Positions 35,881 to 44,498 of a stretch of DNA of 55,658 bases are shown piece by piece. Location of the stretch: the NCBI GenBank assembly GCA_001798165.1, contig MGRL01000069.1, positions 1 to 55,658 of the forward strand. Direction: 5' to 3'. Origin of the DNA: Deltaproteobacteria bacterium RIFCSPHIGHO2_02_FULL_43_33. GTDB lineage: Bacteria > Desulfobacterota > GWC2-55-46 > UBA9637. Position numbers and translations under genes: made by a program. Each line of letters starts with the position of its first letter. Position 1 is the first letter of the stretch. The notes beneath the pieces are model-generated. The model searched no databases and was not told the DNA's origin. It was given only the letters and a program-made list of their open reading frames with translations.

Positions 35881-36357
35881 ATGAAGATTTTACAGTTGTT
35901 TGGCAATATTGCAATGATTGTATTGATAGGATGTTACTCCATGGCAGCTGTAAAAAGAAACGTCGCATGGGGAAACGAGCATATCCTGACTACCGATAAT
36001 ATTTATAAGTCTCCCGGCAAGGCCAGACCCTATCTCAATCGCGGACTCTTCTACTTTAACAAAAACAGGATAGACGATGCCATCAGGGAATACCTGATAG
36101 CGCTTCAGCTTGACCCTGATTATGCCTATGCGCGCAACAATATCGGGGTTGCCTACTACAACAAAGGGTATCTGGATGCCGCAATAAAAGAGCTTACAGA
36201 GGCCATACGGCTGTCCCCTGGTTATGCCGAAGCGCATTATAACCTTGGGATAGCATATGGAGAAAAGGGTCTTGCCCAAGAGGCGTATATAGAGATAAAA
36301 AAGGCCATGGAACTTAATAAGAATCTTGCCGAAGAATTAAAATATTCAAAACCATAG
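35881..36357 (+). CDS. Small membrane-anchored TPR protein
   Basis: 158 residues. An N-terminal hydrophobic stretch (about 5-20) ends in LIGC, which could be a lipobox. The linker KRNVAWGNEHILTTDNIY and KSPGKARPYLNRG is a shortened form of the TMTC-type motif. Three TPRs follow (AIREYLIALQLDPDYAYARN, AIKELTEAIRLSPGYAEAHY, AYIEIKKAMELN). It starts 18 bases after the propeller/OmpA gene, so they probably share a transcript. Function unknown. Confidence 0.85.
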   Translation: MKILQLFGNIAMIVLIGCYSMAAVKRNVAWGNEHILTTDNIYKSPGKARPYLNRGLFYFNKNRIDDAIREYLIALQLDPDYAYARNNIGVAYYNKGYLDAAIKELTEAIRLSPGYAEAHYNLGIAYGEKGLAQEAYIEIKKAMELNKNLAEELKYSKP

Positions 36358-36375
36358 GCATATCAGGATAATTAC

Positions 36376-37104
36376 ATGGAAGGCTCTGTGACAATAAAAA
36401 CACTATTTGCGTTTACCTGCATAATCCCCTTCCTTGCCTTTGTATCTTTCCAGAGAATAGCCGTTTATAAAAATGAGTTCACCCTCTGGGCAGATGTAGT
36501 CAAAAAATCATCTTTAAAGGCCAGGCCGCATAATAATCTTGCAGCCGTATATAAAGACAAAAAGATGTTTAATCTTGCGCTCAACGAATACATGGAAGCA
36601 ATAAGAGTTAACCCCGGGTATGCAGCCGGCCATGGTAATCTTGGAAGTATGTATTATGAACTGGGTAGACTTGATGAGGCTGAGACGGAAGTTAAATTAG
36701 CCCTGACTGCTAATACCCACTTTAAGGATCTGCTCCATAGACTACTGGGTCTTATATATATAAAAAAAGGGGCGCTTGATGAGGCGGCGAAGGAATTTAA
36801 AGAGGCTATAGCCATGATACCAAATTATCCAGATGCCAAGCGAAATATTGCAGTAATTTTCACTAACGAAGGATTTTTATACGCTGATAAGGGAGATTTT
36901 GAACGCGCCCTCGTGCTCCATAGAATGGCAGTTTTTGCAGATTCAGGATATCCTGATGCCCGCTATGGGCTTGCCCAGGCATACGAAGCTTTTGGCCAAA
37001 GGGAAGAAGCGATAAAACAGTGGCAGGAATACCTCAGATTAGCGCCATCAGATGAGCCGTTTAGGAAGGATGCAATGAAACATCTGGAGAGGTTGTGGGA
37101 ATAA
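36376..37104 (+). CDS. Membrane-anchored TPR protein
   Basis: 242 residues. Membrane helix about 8-25, then SFQRIAVYKNEFTLWADVV and KSSLKARPHNNLA, then five to six TPRs (ALNEYMEAIRVNPGYAAGHG, AETEVKLALTANTHFKDLLH, AAKEFKEAIAMIPNYPDAKR, ALVLHRMAVFADSGYPDARY, AIKQWQEYLRLAP). Third member of the 35.8-37.7 kb run, 18 bases after the previous stop. The Asn of the QRN motif is Ile here. Confidence 0.85.
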   Translation: MEGSVTIKTLFAFTCIIPFLAFVSFQRIAVYKNEFTLWADVVKKSSLKARPHNNLAAVYKDKKMFNLALNEYMEAIRVNPGYAAGHGNLGSMYYELGRLDEAETEVKLALTANTHFKDLLHRLLGLIYIKKGALDEAAKEFKEAIAMIPNYPDAKRNIAVIFTNEGFLYADKGDFERALVLHRMAVFADSGYPDARYGLAQAYEAFGQREEAIKQWQEYLRLAPSDEPFRKDAMKHLERLWE

Positions 37105-37109
37105 TAGCG

Positions 37110-37700
37110 ATGCCTTTAAAATCCGAGCTGTTCTTTTTTGCCGCAGTAGGTATTATTTTTTCTATTGTCACATTTCAGAAAAATGTTTTATGGGGAAGCG
37201 AAAAAGGCCTATGGCTGGATATTCTGCAAAAATCACCATCCAAGGCGCGGCCGCACACTAATCTTGGCATGGCCTATGACCTTGATGGCAATATAGCCAA
37301 GGCAGAAGATGAGTATAACAAGGCTATACAATTAGAGCCTGATTATCTTGCCGCATATGCTCCTTTGGCAGTTATGTATGGAAAAAGAGGAGATGTGGAT
37401 AGAGCTATTGAGATGTTTTTGTGGCTTATACCAAGATTGCCTAATCGGGACCCCAAGGCACATACAGGTTTGGGGGTTGCTTACATGATAAAGGGGCTTT
37501 TGAAAGATGCAGAAAGGGAATTTCAGGAGGCATTAAAGATAGATCCAAATTATGAGATAGCACACTACAATCTCGCTGAGATTTATGGGCAGATGGGTTT
37601 AAAGGATGAGGCATTAAAGCATTATAAAATATTTATTGAAAATGCGCCGCCTGCGCAAAAGGAACTGGTTATAAAAATAAAAACAAACTATGGGTTATAG
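37110..37700 (+). CDS. Membrane-anchored TPR protein
   Basis: 196 residues from ATG 37110, with GTG 37095 as the alternative overlapping the previous gene. Membrane helix about 5-22, linker TFQKNVLWGSEKGLWLDIL and KSPSKARPHTNLG, then TPRs AEDEYNKAIQLEPDYLAAYA, AIEMFLWLIPRLPN, AEREFQEALKIDPNYEIAHY and ALKHYKIFIENAP. Last gene of the plus-strand run; a heptamer hairpin follows its stop. Confidence 0.85.
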   Translation: MPLKSELFFFAAVGIIFSIVTFQKNVLWGSEKGLWLDILQKSPSKARPHTNLGMAYDLDGNIAKAEDEYNKAIQLEPDYLAAYAPLAVMYGKRGDVDRAIEMFLWLIPRLPNRDPKAHTGLGVAYMIKGLLKDAEREFQEALKIDPNYEIAHYNLAEIYGQMGLKDEALKHYKIFIENAPPAQKELVIKIKTNYGL

Positions 37701-37721
37701 GCAATGGCGCCTATTGCCTGT
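37687..37721. repeat. Heptamer hairpin between convergent genes
   Basis: CTATGGGTTATAGGCAATGG pairs with CGCCTATTGCCTGTC, followed on the plus strand by TTTTTATT. It could terminate the TPR operon. Confidence 0.7.
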
Positions 37722-37729
37722 CTTTTTAT

Positions 37730-38101
37730 TTACCCCCTGCCCCAAAAATCTTCATCAAGCAAAGCTACATGATAAAATGTATGGCCGCATTTCGGGCATC
37801 TGAGATTATACCTTTTTCCATTTACAGGATTGCTTATCTTGAGCTTTACCTGGCATTTTTCACAAGGCGCCAGATAATCCCCTGCAGTTTTGCCTTTAAA
37901 CTCTATCTCCTGTGAGCCGCAGTTATAACAGCTTTCTATTGCAAAATGTGATTGCACCTTTTTAGGCTCTTTTTCTTTTATAATGGCAATATCCGCCATC
38001 TCTCCGTCCCTATTAAAGGCGCACACATATTTTAACGGGCTTTCCCCCTTAAAATGCCCTTTAAATCTTTCGCTATTTCCGCATGTCTTGCAGATTGGCA
38101 T
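37730..38101 (-). CDS. Multi-zinc-ribbon protein of unknown function
   Basis: 123 residues. CxxC pairs at CKTC (4-7), CYNC, CEKC and CPKC plus a single Cys in YVCAFN suggest two or more zinc ribbons. The C-terminal half reads like a small rubredoxin-type or ribosomal-type ribbon (APCEKCQVKLKI ... YNLRCPKCGHTFYHV). No further homology recognised. It is separated from ychF by a four-helix-bundle cassette. Confidence 0.75.
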   Translation of the reverse strand: MPICKTCGNSERFKGHFKGESPLKYVCAFNRDGEMADIAIIKEKEPKKVQSHFAIESCYNCGSQEIEFKGKTAGDYLAPCEKCQVKLKISNPVNGKRYNLRCPKCGHTFYHVALLDEDFWGRG

Positions 38102-38110
38102 AATTATAAA

Positions 38111-38214
38111 TATAGGTTGAGGTTAAGGGTGATACAGGTTAAGGAAGACCTCAACCTGTATTTTCTTTCCCCTCAACCTTAACATGCTTTTACTTAACCT
38201 TAACCTGTCTTTTT
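38111..38214. repeat. Heptamer array (GGTTGAG / CTCAACC type), left arm of cassette
   Basis: AGGTTGAGGTTAAGGG and ACAGGTTAAGG are followed by ACCTCAACCTGTA, CCCTCAACCTTAAC and TTAACCTTAACCTGTC. The words recur in inverted order at 38572-38608 on the other side of the gene. Confidence 0.8.
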
Positions 38215-38568
38215 ATGCATGAAAGTTATTAGCATATTAATTTCTTTCCAGATGCAAGATATCAGCCCTTCCACATCCTCATACTCAACTTGATTAAAGT
38301 AACCCACTCTTTGTCCGTAAATCAAGTGGCTCTTAGCCTCGGCTAATGAGGCTCGCGAATCGTAGTAAAAATTCAATTTGTCTTTTGTATGTTTTCTGCC
38401 AAAACCTTCGGCAATATTACCGGGGATTGAAAGGGCTGCGCGTCTTATCTGAGAGGTGAGGCCATAATCTTCCTTTCTCGGTAATGTCTCTGTAAGCTTG
38501 AAAATTTTAACAGCCAGTTCCATGGCCATTTGCCAAACAGGCATATCTTCAAAAGAATTGTAGCTCAT
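38200..38568 (-). CDS. Four-helix-bundle protein (23S rRNA intervening-sequence protein family)
   Basis: 122 residues. FEDMPVWQMAMELAVKIFKL, GLTSQIRRAALSIPGNIAEG, FYYDSRASLAEAKSHLIYG and a last helix with ISCIWKEINMLITFM are the family blocks. It shares the core SQIRRAALSIPGNIAEGF pattern with the product of 31500, but they are not recent duplicates. AGGCAGG precedes the ATG. The gene is bounded by inverted heptamer arrays (38111-38214 and 38572-38608), so its transcript could fold with the gene in the loop, like the 23S intervening sequences from which the family takes its name. Confidence 0.88.
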   Translation of the reverse strand: MSYNSFEDMPVWQMAMELAVKIFKLTETLPRKEDYGLTSQIRRAALSIPGNIAEGFGRKHTKDKLNFYYDSRASLAEAKSHLIYGQRVGYFNQVEYEDVEGLISCIWKEINMLITFMHKKTG

Positions 38569-38571
38569 TAA

Positions 38572-38608
38572 CCTGCCTTTTCCCTCAACCTCAACCTTAA
38601 CCTCTATT
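38572..38608. repeat. Heptamer array, right arm of cassette
   Basis: CCCTCAACCTCAACCTTAACC is complementary to AGGTTGAGGTTAAGGG at 38112. It reaches almost to the ychF stop codon. Confidence 0.78.
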
Positions 38609-38610
38609 TA

Positions 38611-39705
38611 TTATACTGCAAATCTAAAATGTATAATGTCCCCGTCTTTTACAATATAATCCTTGCCTTCTAACCGCATTAGCCCTTTTTCCTTTGCAGC
38701 TAATTCCGAACCAGAAGCAATGAAATCATTATATGCTATTACCTCTGCCCTGATAAAACCCTTTTCAAAATCCGAATGGATTACGCCGGCAGCCTGCGGC
38801 GCCCTTGTATTCTTTGGTATCGTCCATGCCCTTACCTCTTTTTTACCGGCAGTAAAATATGTAAATAACCCTAATAATTCATACCCCTCTTTTGCAAGCC
38901 TGTCAAGGCCTGATTCTTTTAAACCGATTCCTTTTAAAAATTCCGACCTCTCAGCCTCTGGAAGCTCCGCTATCTCTGCCTCTATCTTGCCGCACATAAC
39001 AACAACCCGAGCCCCTTCTTTTGTTGCTGTTTCCCTGACCTGAGCCACAAAATGAGATTCTTCTTTTAACCCCTTCTCATCTACATTGGCGACAAATAAG
39101 ACCGGCTTTGCAGTCAAAAGGTTTAACTCTTTGAGCAGTTCTTTCATGTCATCAGTTAATGAAAGCGACCTTATCGGCCTGCCATTTTCCAGTGTCTCTT
39201 TAAATATGGTACAGCAGTCCATTACAACAACAGCCTTTTTATCGCCCGATTTTGCAAGCCTTTCTGTTCTATCCATCCTCTTTTCAACTCCCTCAAGATC
39301 GGCAAGCATAAGCTCTGTATTGATTATATTAATATCCCTTTTGGGGTCAACATGACCTGCCACATGAACGACGTCCGGGTCTTCAAAACATCTGACGATA
39401 TGCACGATTGCATCTACACTCCTTATATGGCCGAGGAATTGATTGCCAAGCCCTTCTCCTTTGCTGGCGCCCTCTACAAGGCCGGCAATATCAAGGAATT
39501 CCACAGTTGTCGGCATTATCTTTTCCGGTTTAATCATATCAGCCAATGTATATAATCTCTCATCCCTTACGGTTACTATGCCGATATTCGGGTCAATGGT
39601 GCAGAAAGGATAATTTGCCGCCTGCGCCCCCGCCGATGTGAGCGCATTGAATATGGTTGACTTACCCACATTGGGAAGCCCTACTATGCCGCATGTGAAG
39701 CCCAT
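38611..39705 (-). CDS. ychF: Redox-regulated ATPase YchF (Obg-like)
   Basis: 364 residues, standard length. GLPNVGKST is the P loop (8-16), followed by NYPFCTIDPN (switch I) and DIAGLVEGASKGEGLGN (switch II). The TGS domain at the end has GVIHSDFEKGFIRAEVI and EGKDYIVKDGDIIHFRF. YchF binds ribosomes and hydrolyses ATP. In many genomes it follows pth and rplY; here hppA lies between them. Confidence 0.97.
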   Translation of the reverse strand: MGFTCGIVGLPNVGKSTIFNALTSAGAQAANYPFCTIDPNIGIVTVRDERLYTLADMIKPEKIMPTTVEFLDIAGLVEGASKGEGLGNQFLGHIRSVDAIVHIVRCFEDPDVVHVAGHVDPKRDINIINTELMLADLEGVEKRMDRTERLAKSGDKKAVVVMDCCTIFKETLENGRPIRSLSLTDDMKELLKELNLLTAKPVLFVANVDEKGLKEESHFVAQVRETATKEGARVVVMCGKIEAEIAELPEAERSEFLKGIGLKESGLDRLAKEGYELLGLFTYFTAGKKEVRAWTIPKNTRAPQAAGVIHSDFEKGFIRAEVIAYNDFIASGSELAAKEKGLMRLEGKDYIVKDGDIIHFRFAV

Positions 39706-39729
39706 GATTGATTATTGTCTCCTTATTTT

Positions 39730-39785
39730 TGTAGTCTGCCCATTTATGGGCGCATTTTAAAACGCCGATGAATCGGCAGGCTACA
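39730..39785. repeat. REP-like palindrome
   Basis: TGTAGTCTGCC and GGCAGGCTACA form the outer arms, with GGGCGCATTTTAAAACGCC inside. It differs from the cruciform REP family. Confidence 0.75.
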
Positions 39786-39788
39786 ACC

Positions 39789-39818
39789 AAAAAAACAAAG
39801 GCGGGCTTTGCGCCCGCC
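39789..39818 (-). terminator. Rho-independent terminator downstream of hppA
   Basis: On the minus strand GGCGGGC, loop GCAAA, GCCCGCC is followed by TTTGTTTTTTT. Seven GC pairs. Confidence 0.7.
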
Positions 39819-39836
39819 AAGCATTATCAAACCTTC

Positions 39837-39875
39837 GCATACTGGGGACAGATTTAAAATCTGTCCCCAGTATGC
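39837..39875. repeat. Perfect 39 bp palindrome
   Basis: Arms GCATACTGGGGACAGATTT and AAATCTGTCCCCAGTATGC are fully complementary around a single A. The same core (GGGGACAGATTT) is found inside the TMTC-like gene at 28771. Confidence 0.92.
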
Positions 39876-39890
39876 TACAAAAACCGTAAC

Positions 39891-39909
39891 TCAAGGCTTC
39901 AGCCTTGAG
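39891..39909 (-). terminator. Hairpin right after hppA
   Basis: TCAAGGCT and AGCCTTGA pair around TC. On the minus strand it is followed by GTTACGGTTTTT, so it may be the first terminator of hppA. Confidence 0.5.
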
Positions 39910-39913
39910 AATT

Positions 39914-41935
39914 TTAAACCAAAAGCGGCGCAATAATCAATGCAACTATACTCATAAGTTTTATAAGTATATTCATTGCCGGGCCCGATGTGTCCTTAAA
40001 CGGGTCGCCGACTGTGTCGCCGACAACTGCTGCCTTGTGGGCATCCGAACCCTTTCCGCCGAGGTTGCCTTGTTCAATATATTTCTTTGCATTATCCCAT
40101 GCGCCGCCTGCATTTGCCATGAGTATGGCCAAAAGAACCCCTGCAACTGTTGCGCCTGCAAGCATTCCTCCGAGCGCGGCAGGGCCAAGTATAAACCCGA
40201 CACCAACAGGCGCCGCAACGGCAATAACGCCGGGAAGTATCATCTCGGTCAGCGCGGCCTTTGTGCTTATGTCAATGCACTTTGCGACATCAGGCTTGAC
40301 GCCTTCTTTGCCCTGAAGCAGTCCTGGAATTTCTCTGAATTGTCTTCGTATCTCATTTACCATCTTGAATGCCGCCTTGCCCACAGATGTCATGGTGAGC
40401 GCTCCGATAAAGAACGGAAGTATGCCGCCCATAAGAAGCCCTATAACGACATTAGGGTCTGTTATCAGTATCTCAAGCGCCTTGCCTGTCTTTGCGCTTA
40501 TTGCCTGGCTGTATGCGGAAAAAAGCGCAAGCGCGGTAAGCGCGGCAGAGCCGATGGCAAAACCTTTGCCGATTGCGGCGGTTGTGTTGCCGAGCGCGTC
40601 AAGCGAGTCTGTTATAGCCCGGACATCCTTGCCCAGATGGCTCATCTCGGATATGCCGCCTGCATTGTCCGCGATAGGGCCGTATGCGTCAACGCTCATG
40701 ATTATGCCTACTGTTGCAAGCATGCCGACCGCAGATATGCCTATGCCGTATAACCCGCCGGTATAGTTTGCAATAAATATCGCTCCACAAATCGCAAGCA
40801 CAGGCAGGGCGCAGCTCTCAAGCCCGACTGCCATACCTGTTATAATGTTTGTTGCAGCGCCTGTCTGGCTTGACTCTGCAATCCTTTTAACAGGTCCTGC
40901 AGATGTATAATACTCTGTCAGAAGCCCTATGGCAATGCCGCCGACGCAGCCTGAAAACACTGCCCAGTAAACGCCGTTATTCACATCAAGATAATAAACC
41001 ACTGCATAGCCTAAAATAAGGAAAAGACCTGCTGCTATGAATGTGGCGTAACGAAGCGCAGCGGCAGGGTTGTATTTCTCCAATATCCTCATTGACAAGA
41101 TGCCTATTATGGATGCCGCAAGCCCTGCCATTACAAGAACAATAGGCAATGACATAAGCGCCGTTGCAGAACCTAATTCAGCAACCCTGCTCCCTGCTAT
41201 GGCAGTTGCTCCGATTGCAATGCTTGCAACAACAGAGCCTACATACGATTCAAATATATCCGCGCCCAGGCCAGCCACATCGCCGACATTATCGCCCACA
41301 TTGTCTGCAATAACGCCGGGATTTCTCGGGTCGTCTTCAGGTATGCCTGCCTCAATCTTGCCGACAAGGTCAGAACCCACATCCGCGGTCTTTGTAAATA
41401 TGCCTCCGCCGACCCTTGCAAAGAGCGCTATGGATGATGCGCCCATTGCATAGCCGTTTATTATTGCCGCCTGTTCCGGCGTGCCGTAAAGGAGAAAAAA
41501 TATGCCAAGGCCTACAAGCCCGATGCTTGCAACCGAAAGCCCCATAACAGAGCCGCCGAGAAATGCAATGGAGAGTGATTTTGCCGTATCAGGCTTGTAA
41601 AGATTTGCTGCCTGCGCTGTCCGGACATTTGCCTTGGTGGCTGCCTTCATGCCGAAAAATCCTGCCAGCATGGAGGATATGCCGCCTCCCACATACGCAA
41701 TGCCTGTCTGCCAATTTATAAATACCGACAGAAGAATAAAGACAAGGGCTATAAATGCAAAAATGATTGTGTATTGCCTCTTGAGATAGACCATAGCGCC
41801 GTGGTGGATCATCTCGGCTATCTCTCTCATCCTTTCATTGCCGTCCGGCTGTTTCCTGATATAGCCGTATATAAGAAAGGCCATCACAAGACCTGCCAGT
41901 CCGAATATCGGCGCAAAACTTACGAGTTGCTGCAT
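39914..41935 (-). CDS. hppA: Membrane-bound ion-pumping pyrophosphatase, K+-dependent type
   Basis: 673 residues from ATG 41935 after AAGGAGGATTC; the 41 codons before it are translated heptamer repeats and are rejected. About 16 membrane spans. The pyrophosphate site is seen in [38 protein letters not shown] and [18 protein letters not shown]. The motif [10 protein letters not shown] has Ala where K+-independent pumps carry Lys, so K+ dependence is expected. H+ or Na+ as pumped ion cannot be decided by eye. It conserves energy from PPi at the cytoplasmic membrane. Confidence 0.96.
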   Translation of the reverse strand: MQQLVSFAPIFGLAGLVMAFLIYGYIRKQPDGNERMREIAEMIHHGAMVYLKRQYTIIFAFIALVFILLSVFINWQTGIAYVGGGISSMLAGFFGMKAATKANVRTAQAANLYKPDTAKSLSIAFLGGSVMGLSVASIGLVGLGIFFLLYGTPEQAAIINGYAMGASSIALFARVGGGIFTKTADVGSDLVGKIEAGIPEDDPRNPGVIADNVGDNVGDVAGLGADIFESYVGSVVASIAIGATAIAGSRVAELGSATALMSLPIVLVMAGLAASIIGILSMRILEKYNPAAALRYATFIAAGLFLILGYAVVYYLDVNNGVYWAVFSGCVGGIAIGLLTEYYTSAGPVKRIAESSQTGAATNIITGMAVGLESCALPVLAICGAIFIANYTGGLYGIGISAVGMLATVGIIMSVDAYGPIADNAGGISEMSHLGKDVRAITDSLDALGNTTAAIGKGFAIGSAALTALALFSAYSQAISAKTGKALEILITDPNVVIGLLMGGILPFFIGALTMTSVGKAAFKMVNEIRRQFREIPGLLQGKEGVKPDVAKCIDISTKAALTEMILPGVIAVAAPVGVGFILGPAALGGMLAGATVAGVLLAILMANAGGAWDNAKKYIEQGNLGGKGSDAHKAAVVGDTVGDPFKDTSGPAMNILIKLMSIVALIIAPLLV

Positions 41936-41952
41936 GAATCCTCCTTGATAAT

Positions 41953-42105
41953 ACCGTTGTCCGTGTCCGTGAACCGTGTCCGTTTTATAAGACCGTTTCC
42001 CGTGCTCGTTGTCCGTGTCCGTTTTAAGACTTTTTTTACGGTCACGGTTTACGGTCACGAATCACGGTTTTTCTACGGTCACGGAAAACGGTCACGAATC
42101 ACGGC
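41953..42105. repeat. Long heptamer array with inverted arm (GTCCGTG / GTCACGG type)
   Basis: Left half GTCCGTGTCCGTGAACCGTG and similar, right half ACGGTCACGGTTTACGGTC and similar, with alternating 7- and 6-base spacing. It fills the gap between pth and hppA, supplies the last codons of pth and the false N-terminal extension of hppA. Confidence 0.88.
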
Positions 42106-42689
42106 TTTTTATTAAACTTATTCATCGCCTTTTCAATGCCATTTTTCACAATAACTTCCACAGCCTCTTTTACCGTCTTCAATGTCTGCCGCAACAAATC
42201 TTTCTCATCGGCCTGAAACGGGCTCAACACATAATCCGCAACATCTTCTTGACCCTTGACCCTTGACCCTTGACCCTGTTTTCCAGGTCTTCCTATCCCC
42301 AATCTTATCCTCGGAAAATCATTCGTGCCAAGCTGTTCAATAATTGATTCCATGCCTCTGTGGCCGCCGCTGCTGCCGCTTAACCTTATTCTTAGAGAGC
42401 CAAATTCAAGGTCAATATCATCATAGATAACCAGAATATCTTTCGGCTCTATATGGAAATAATCGGAAATGCCTTGAACAGCCTCGCCGCTTAGGTTCAT
42501 AAATGTCTGCGGCTTTAACAAAACTACTTCTTTACCGGCAATGTGCCCCTTTGCCCAAACGCTTTGAAAACCTCTCTTGTTCAGCTTTACGACATTGGCC
42601 TCTGCCAAAGAGTCAACTGCCATAAAGCCTATATTATGCCGCGTGTCTTTGTATTTTGTCCCGGGATTGCCGAGTCCGACGATTAACAT
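42099..42689 (-). CDS. pth: Peptidyl-tRNA hydrolase
   Basis: 196 residues. MLIVGLGNPGTKYKDTRHNI with the catalytic His, LLKPQTFMNLSGEAV, YDDIDLEFGSLRIR, GSSGGHRGMESII and DFPRIRLGIGRP are the family blocks. It frees peptidyl-tRNAs that drop off the ribosome. At 42250-42277 a TGACCCT heptamer array codes for GKQGQGSRVKGQE, about ten residues more than usual between GIGRP and DVADYVLSPF. It is next to rplY and prs as in many bacteria. Confidence 0.96.
   Translation of the reverse strand: MLIVGLGNPGTKYKDTRHNIGFMAVDSLAEANVVKLNKRGFQSVWAKGHIAGKEVVLLKPQTFMNLSGEAVQGISDYFHIEPKDILVIYDDIDLEFGSLRIRLSGSSGGHRGMESIIEQLGTNDFPRIRLGIGRPGKQGQGSRVKGQEDVADYVLSPFQADEKDLLRQTLKTVKEAVEVIVKNGIEKAMNKFNKKP
42250..42277. 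repeat. Heptamer array (TGACCCT type) inside pth
   Basis: Four exact TGACCCT copies in 7-base steps (one to the next without gaps), translated in frame. Confidence 0.85.
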
Positions 42690-42695
42690 TTAAAT

Positions 42696-42770
42696 ACCGT
42701 GTTCCGTGTCCGTGAATCGTGTCCGTGTAAAAAGTCTTTAACGGTCACGGGCAACGGACACGATTCACGG
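42696..42770. repeat. Heptamer array with inverted arm between rplY and pth
   Basis: CCGTGTTCCGTGTCCGTGAA and further CGTGTCC words face ACGGTCACGGGCAACGG and ACACGATTCACGG. Confidence 0.85.
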
Positions 42771-42773
42771 CTA

Positions 42774-43478
42774 TTATTTCTTCTTCTCTTCTTTTTCAGT
42801 TGGCGCTGCCTTTTTCTCTTCCTTTTCACCGGGCTTCTTCTCTTCTTCTTTTACCTCAAAGCTCTTGGCTATCTCTGCCTTTGCCTCTTCAGCGGTCTTT
42901 ACCTCAACCTCAGCTGTTGGGGCTGTGACGAGGGCAACAGTTATATTCGGATCGCCTACTACCTTTAAACCTTGCGGCAAAGTAATATCCTTGACATGTA
43001 GAGAATGCCCTATGGCAAGAGGAGTAACATCAACATCAATCTTATCCGGTATCTGATTTGGCAGGCACTCTACTTTTAATGTCCTTGCCTCGTGCTGCAA
43101 TATGCCGCCGAGCGCAACGCCTTGAGCCTTGCCGGTAAAATGAACGGGCACGTCCACGATTATTTTGTGGTCCATCATCAGCTCATAGAGGTCAATATGA
43201 ATGATATCTCTTTTCAACGGGTCCCTTTGGAAGCCTCTGAACATCACTGTCCGGGCCTTCTTTTTGTCGCCTTCTATCTTTAAAGTGACCAGGACATTGC
43301 TCTTTGCCTCTGTAGCAAGGGCTTTACTCAAATCTACTGTCTTAACAACCAAAGGTGTTGTCTCTTTAGATGCTGGACCGTAAAGAATGCAGGGTATAAG
43401 TCCTTCTCTTCTTAATTTTTTGGCTGCCCCTTTTCCAAGACCCGTCCTCTGTTGGGCTGTTAATTCTATCTGTTCCAT
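42774..43478 (-). CDS. rplY: 50S ribosomal protein L25 (Ctc form)
   Basis: 234 residues. TGLGKGAAKKLRREGLIPCI and LYGP open the 5S rRNA-binding domain; VHFTGKAQGVALGGILQHE and DVTPLAIGHSLHVKDI belong to the TL5/Ctc C-terminal domain. The tail from about 195 is a Lys/Glu-rich low-complexity stretch. Minus strand, between prs and pth, with heptamer arrays on both sides. Confidence 0.96.
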   Translation of the reverse strand: MEQIELTAQQRTGLGKGAAKKLRREGLIPCILYGPASKETTPLVVKTVDLSKALATEAKSNVLVTLKIEGDKKKARTVMFRGFQRDPLKRDIIHIDLYELMMDHKIIVDVPVHFTGKAQGVALGGILQHEARTLKVECLPNQIPDKIDVDVTPLAIGHSLHVKDITLPQGLKVVGDPNITVALVTAPTAEVEVKTAEEAKAEIAKSFEVKEEEKKPGEKEEKKAAPTEKEEKKK

Positions 43479-43494
43479 GTTACCTCCATTAAAA

Positions 43495-43545
43495 TACAGG
43501 CTATGGGCTATAGGCTATGGGGTTTACCCATTGCCTCTTGCCTGT
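43495..43545. repeat. Heptamer array with inverted arm between prs and rplY
   Basis: CAGGCTATGGGCTATAGGC and TATGGGG face CCCATTGCCTCTTGCCTG; exact 7-base steps on the left. Confidence 0.82.
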
Positions 43546-43550
43546 TATAA

Positions 43551-44492
43551 TTATACAAACAGCGAGCTCACCGACTCACCGTAGTGTATCCTCCGTATTG
43601 CCTCGCCTAATAGAGGCGCTATTGTAAGGGATTTTACCTTATTTAATTTCTTTGCCTCATCATTCAAAGGAATAGTATTTGTTACAATAATTTCTTTGAT
43701 AGCCGATTTTCTCAGCCTGTCTATGGCAGGCCCTGAGAGCACGGGATGTGTGCAGCATGCATAAATCTCCTTTGCGCCCTGTTTTAGAAGTGCGTCAGCC
43801 GCTTGTGTAATCGTCCCTGCAGTATCTATCATATCATCAAGAAGTATGCAGATTTTTCCATTCACATCGCCTATGATATTCATAATCTCGGCTACATTGG
43901 GCGCCGGCCGCCTTTTGTCTATCATGGCAAAATTTGTCTCAAGCCTTTTTGCAAACGCCCTTGCCCTCTCAACCCCGCCGGCATCAGGCGATACTATCAC
44001 AGTATTATCTTTATAATTTTTTTGTATGTAATCCAATAGTATCGGCGTAGCATACAAATTATCAACCGGAATATTGAAAAACCCCTGTATCTGGCCTGCA
44101 TGGAGGTCTGTGCACAAAACCCTTGTAGCGCCGGCAACAGCAATCAGGTCTGCTATTAATTTTGCAGTTATAGGCGTCCTCGGGGCAACTTTTCTATCCT
44201 GTCTTGCATAACCATAATATGGAATAACCGCTGTTATAGCATGGGCAGATGCCCTTTTGAGCGCATCAAGCATAACCAGCAGTTCCATAAGATTTCTATT
44301 AACTGGGTTGCAGGTTGATTGAATTACATAAACCTCCATGCCCCGGACGCTCTCTTGAATCTCTACACGCACCTCTCCGTCGCTAAAACTTTTTACATCA
44401 GCCTTGCCCAGAGATATGCCAAGGTGCGCGCTTATCTCCATAGCAAGCGCAAGATTAGAATTTCCCGCAAATATTTTAAGTTTATCAAGCAT
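43551..44492 (-). CDS. prs: Ribose-phosphate pyrophosphokinase
   Basis: 313 residues from ATG 44492; the 14 codons upstream are translated heptamers. [55 protein letters not shown], the PRPP loop ([20 protein letters not shown]) and [18 protein letters not shown] identify it. It makes PRPP from ribose-5-P and ATP. The array abuts the start codon, so the gene has no evident Shine-Dalgarno. Confidence 0.97.
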   Translation of the reverse strand: MLDKLKIFAGNSNLALAMEISAHLGISLGKADVKSFSDGEVRVEIQESVRGMEVYVIQSTCNPVNRNLMELLVMLDALKRASAHAITAVIPYYGYARQDRKVAPRTPITAKLIADLIAVAGATRVLCTDLHAGQIQGFFNIPVDNLYATPILLDYIQKNYKDNTVIVSPDAGGVERARAFAKRLETNFAMIDKRRPAPNVAEIMNIIGDVNGKICILLDDMIDTAGTITQAADALLKQGAKEIYACCTHPVLSGPAIDRLRKSAIKEIIVTNTIPLNDEAKKLNKVKSLTIAPLLGEAIRRIHYGESVSSLFV

Positions 44493-44498
44493 AAGTAA

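Noticed and set aside
39905-40753. 282-residue plus-strand frame with many Cys
   Set aside because: It is antisense to hppA; its Cys richness comes from reading the complementary strand of Ala/Gly codons.
41936-42058. N-terminal extension of the pyrophosphatase
   Set aside because: The 41 codons are translated heptamer repeats, and a perfect ribosome site precedes ATG 41935.
41953-42770. CRISPR array
   Set aside because: The repeats are heptamers without unique spacers of constant length, have inverted arms, and no cas gene is near.
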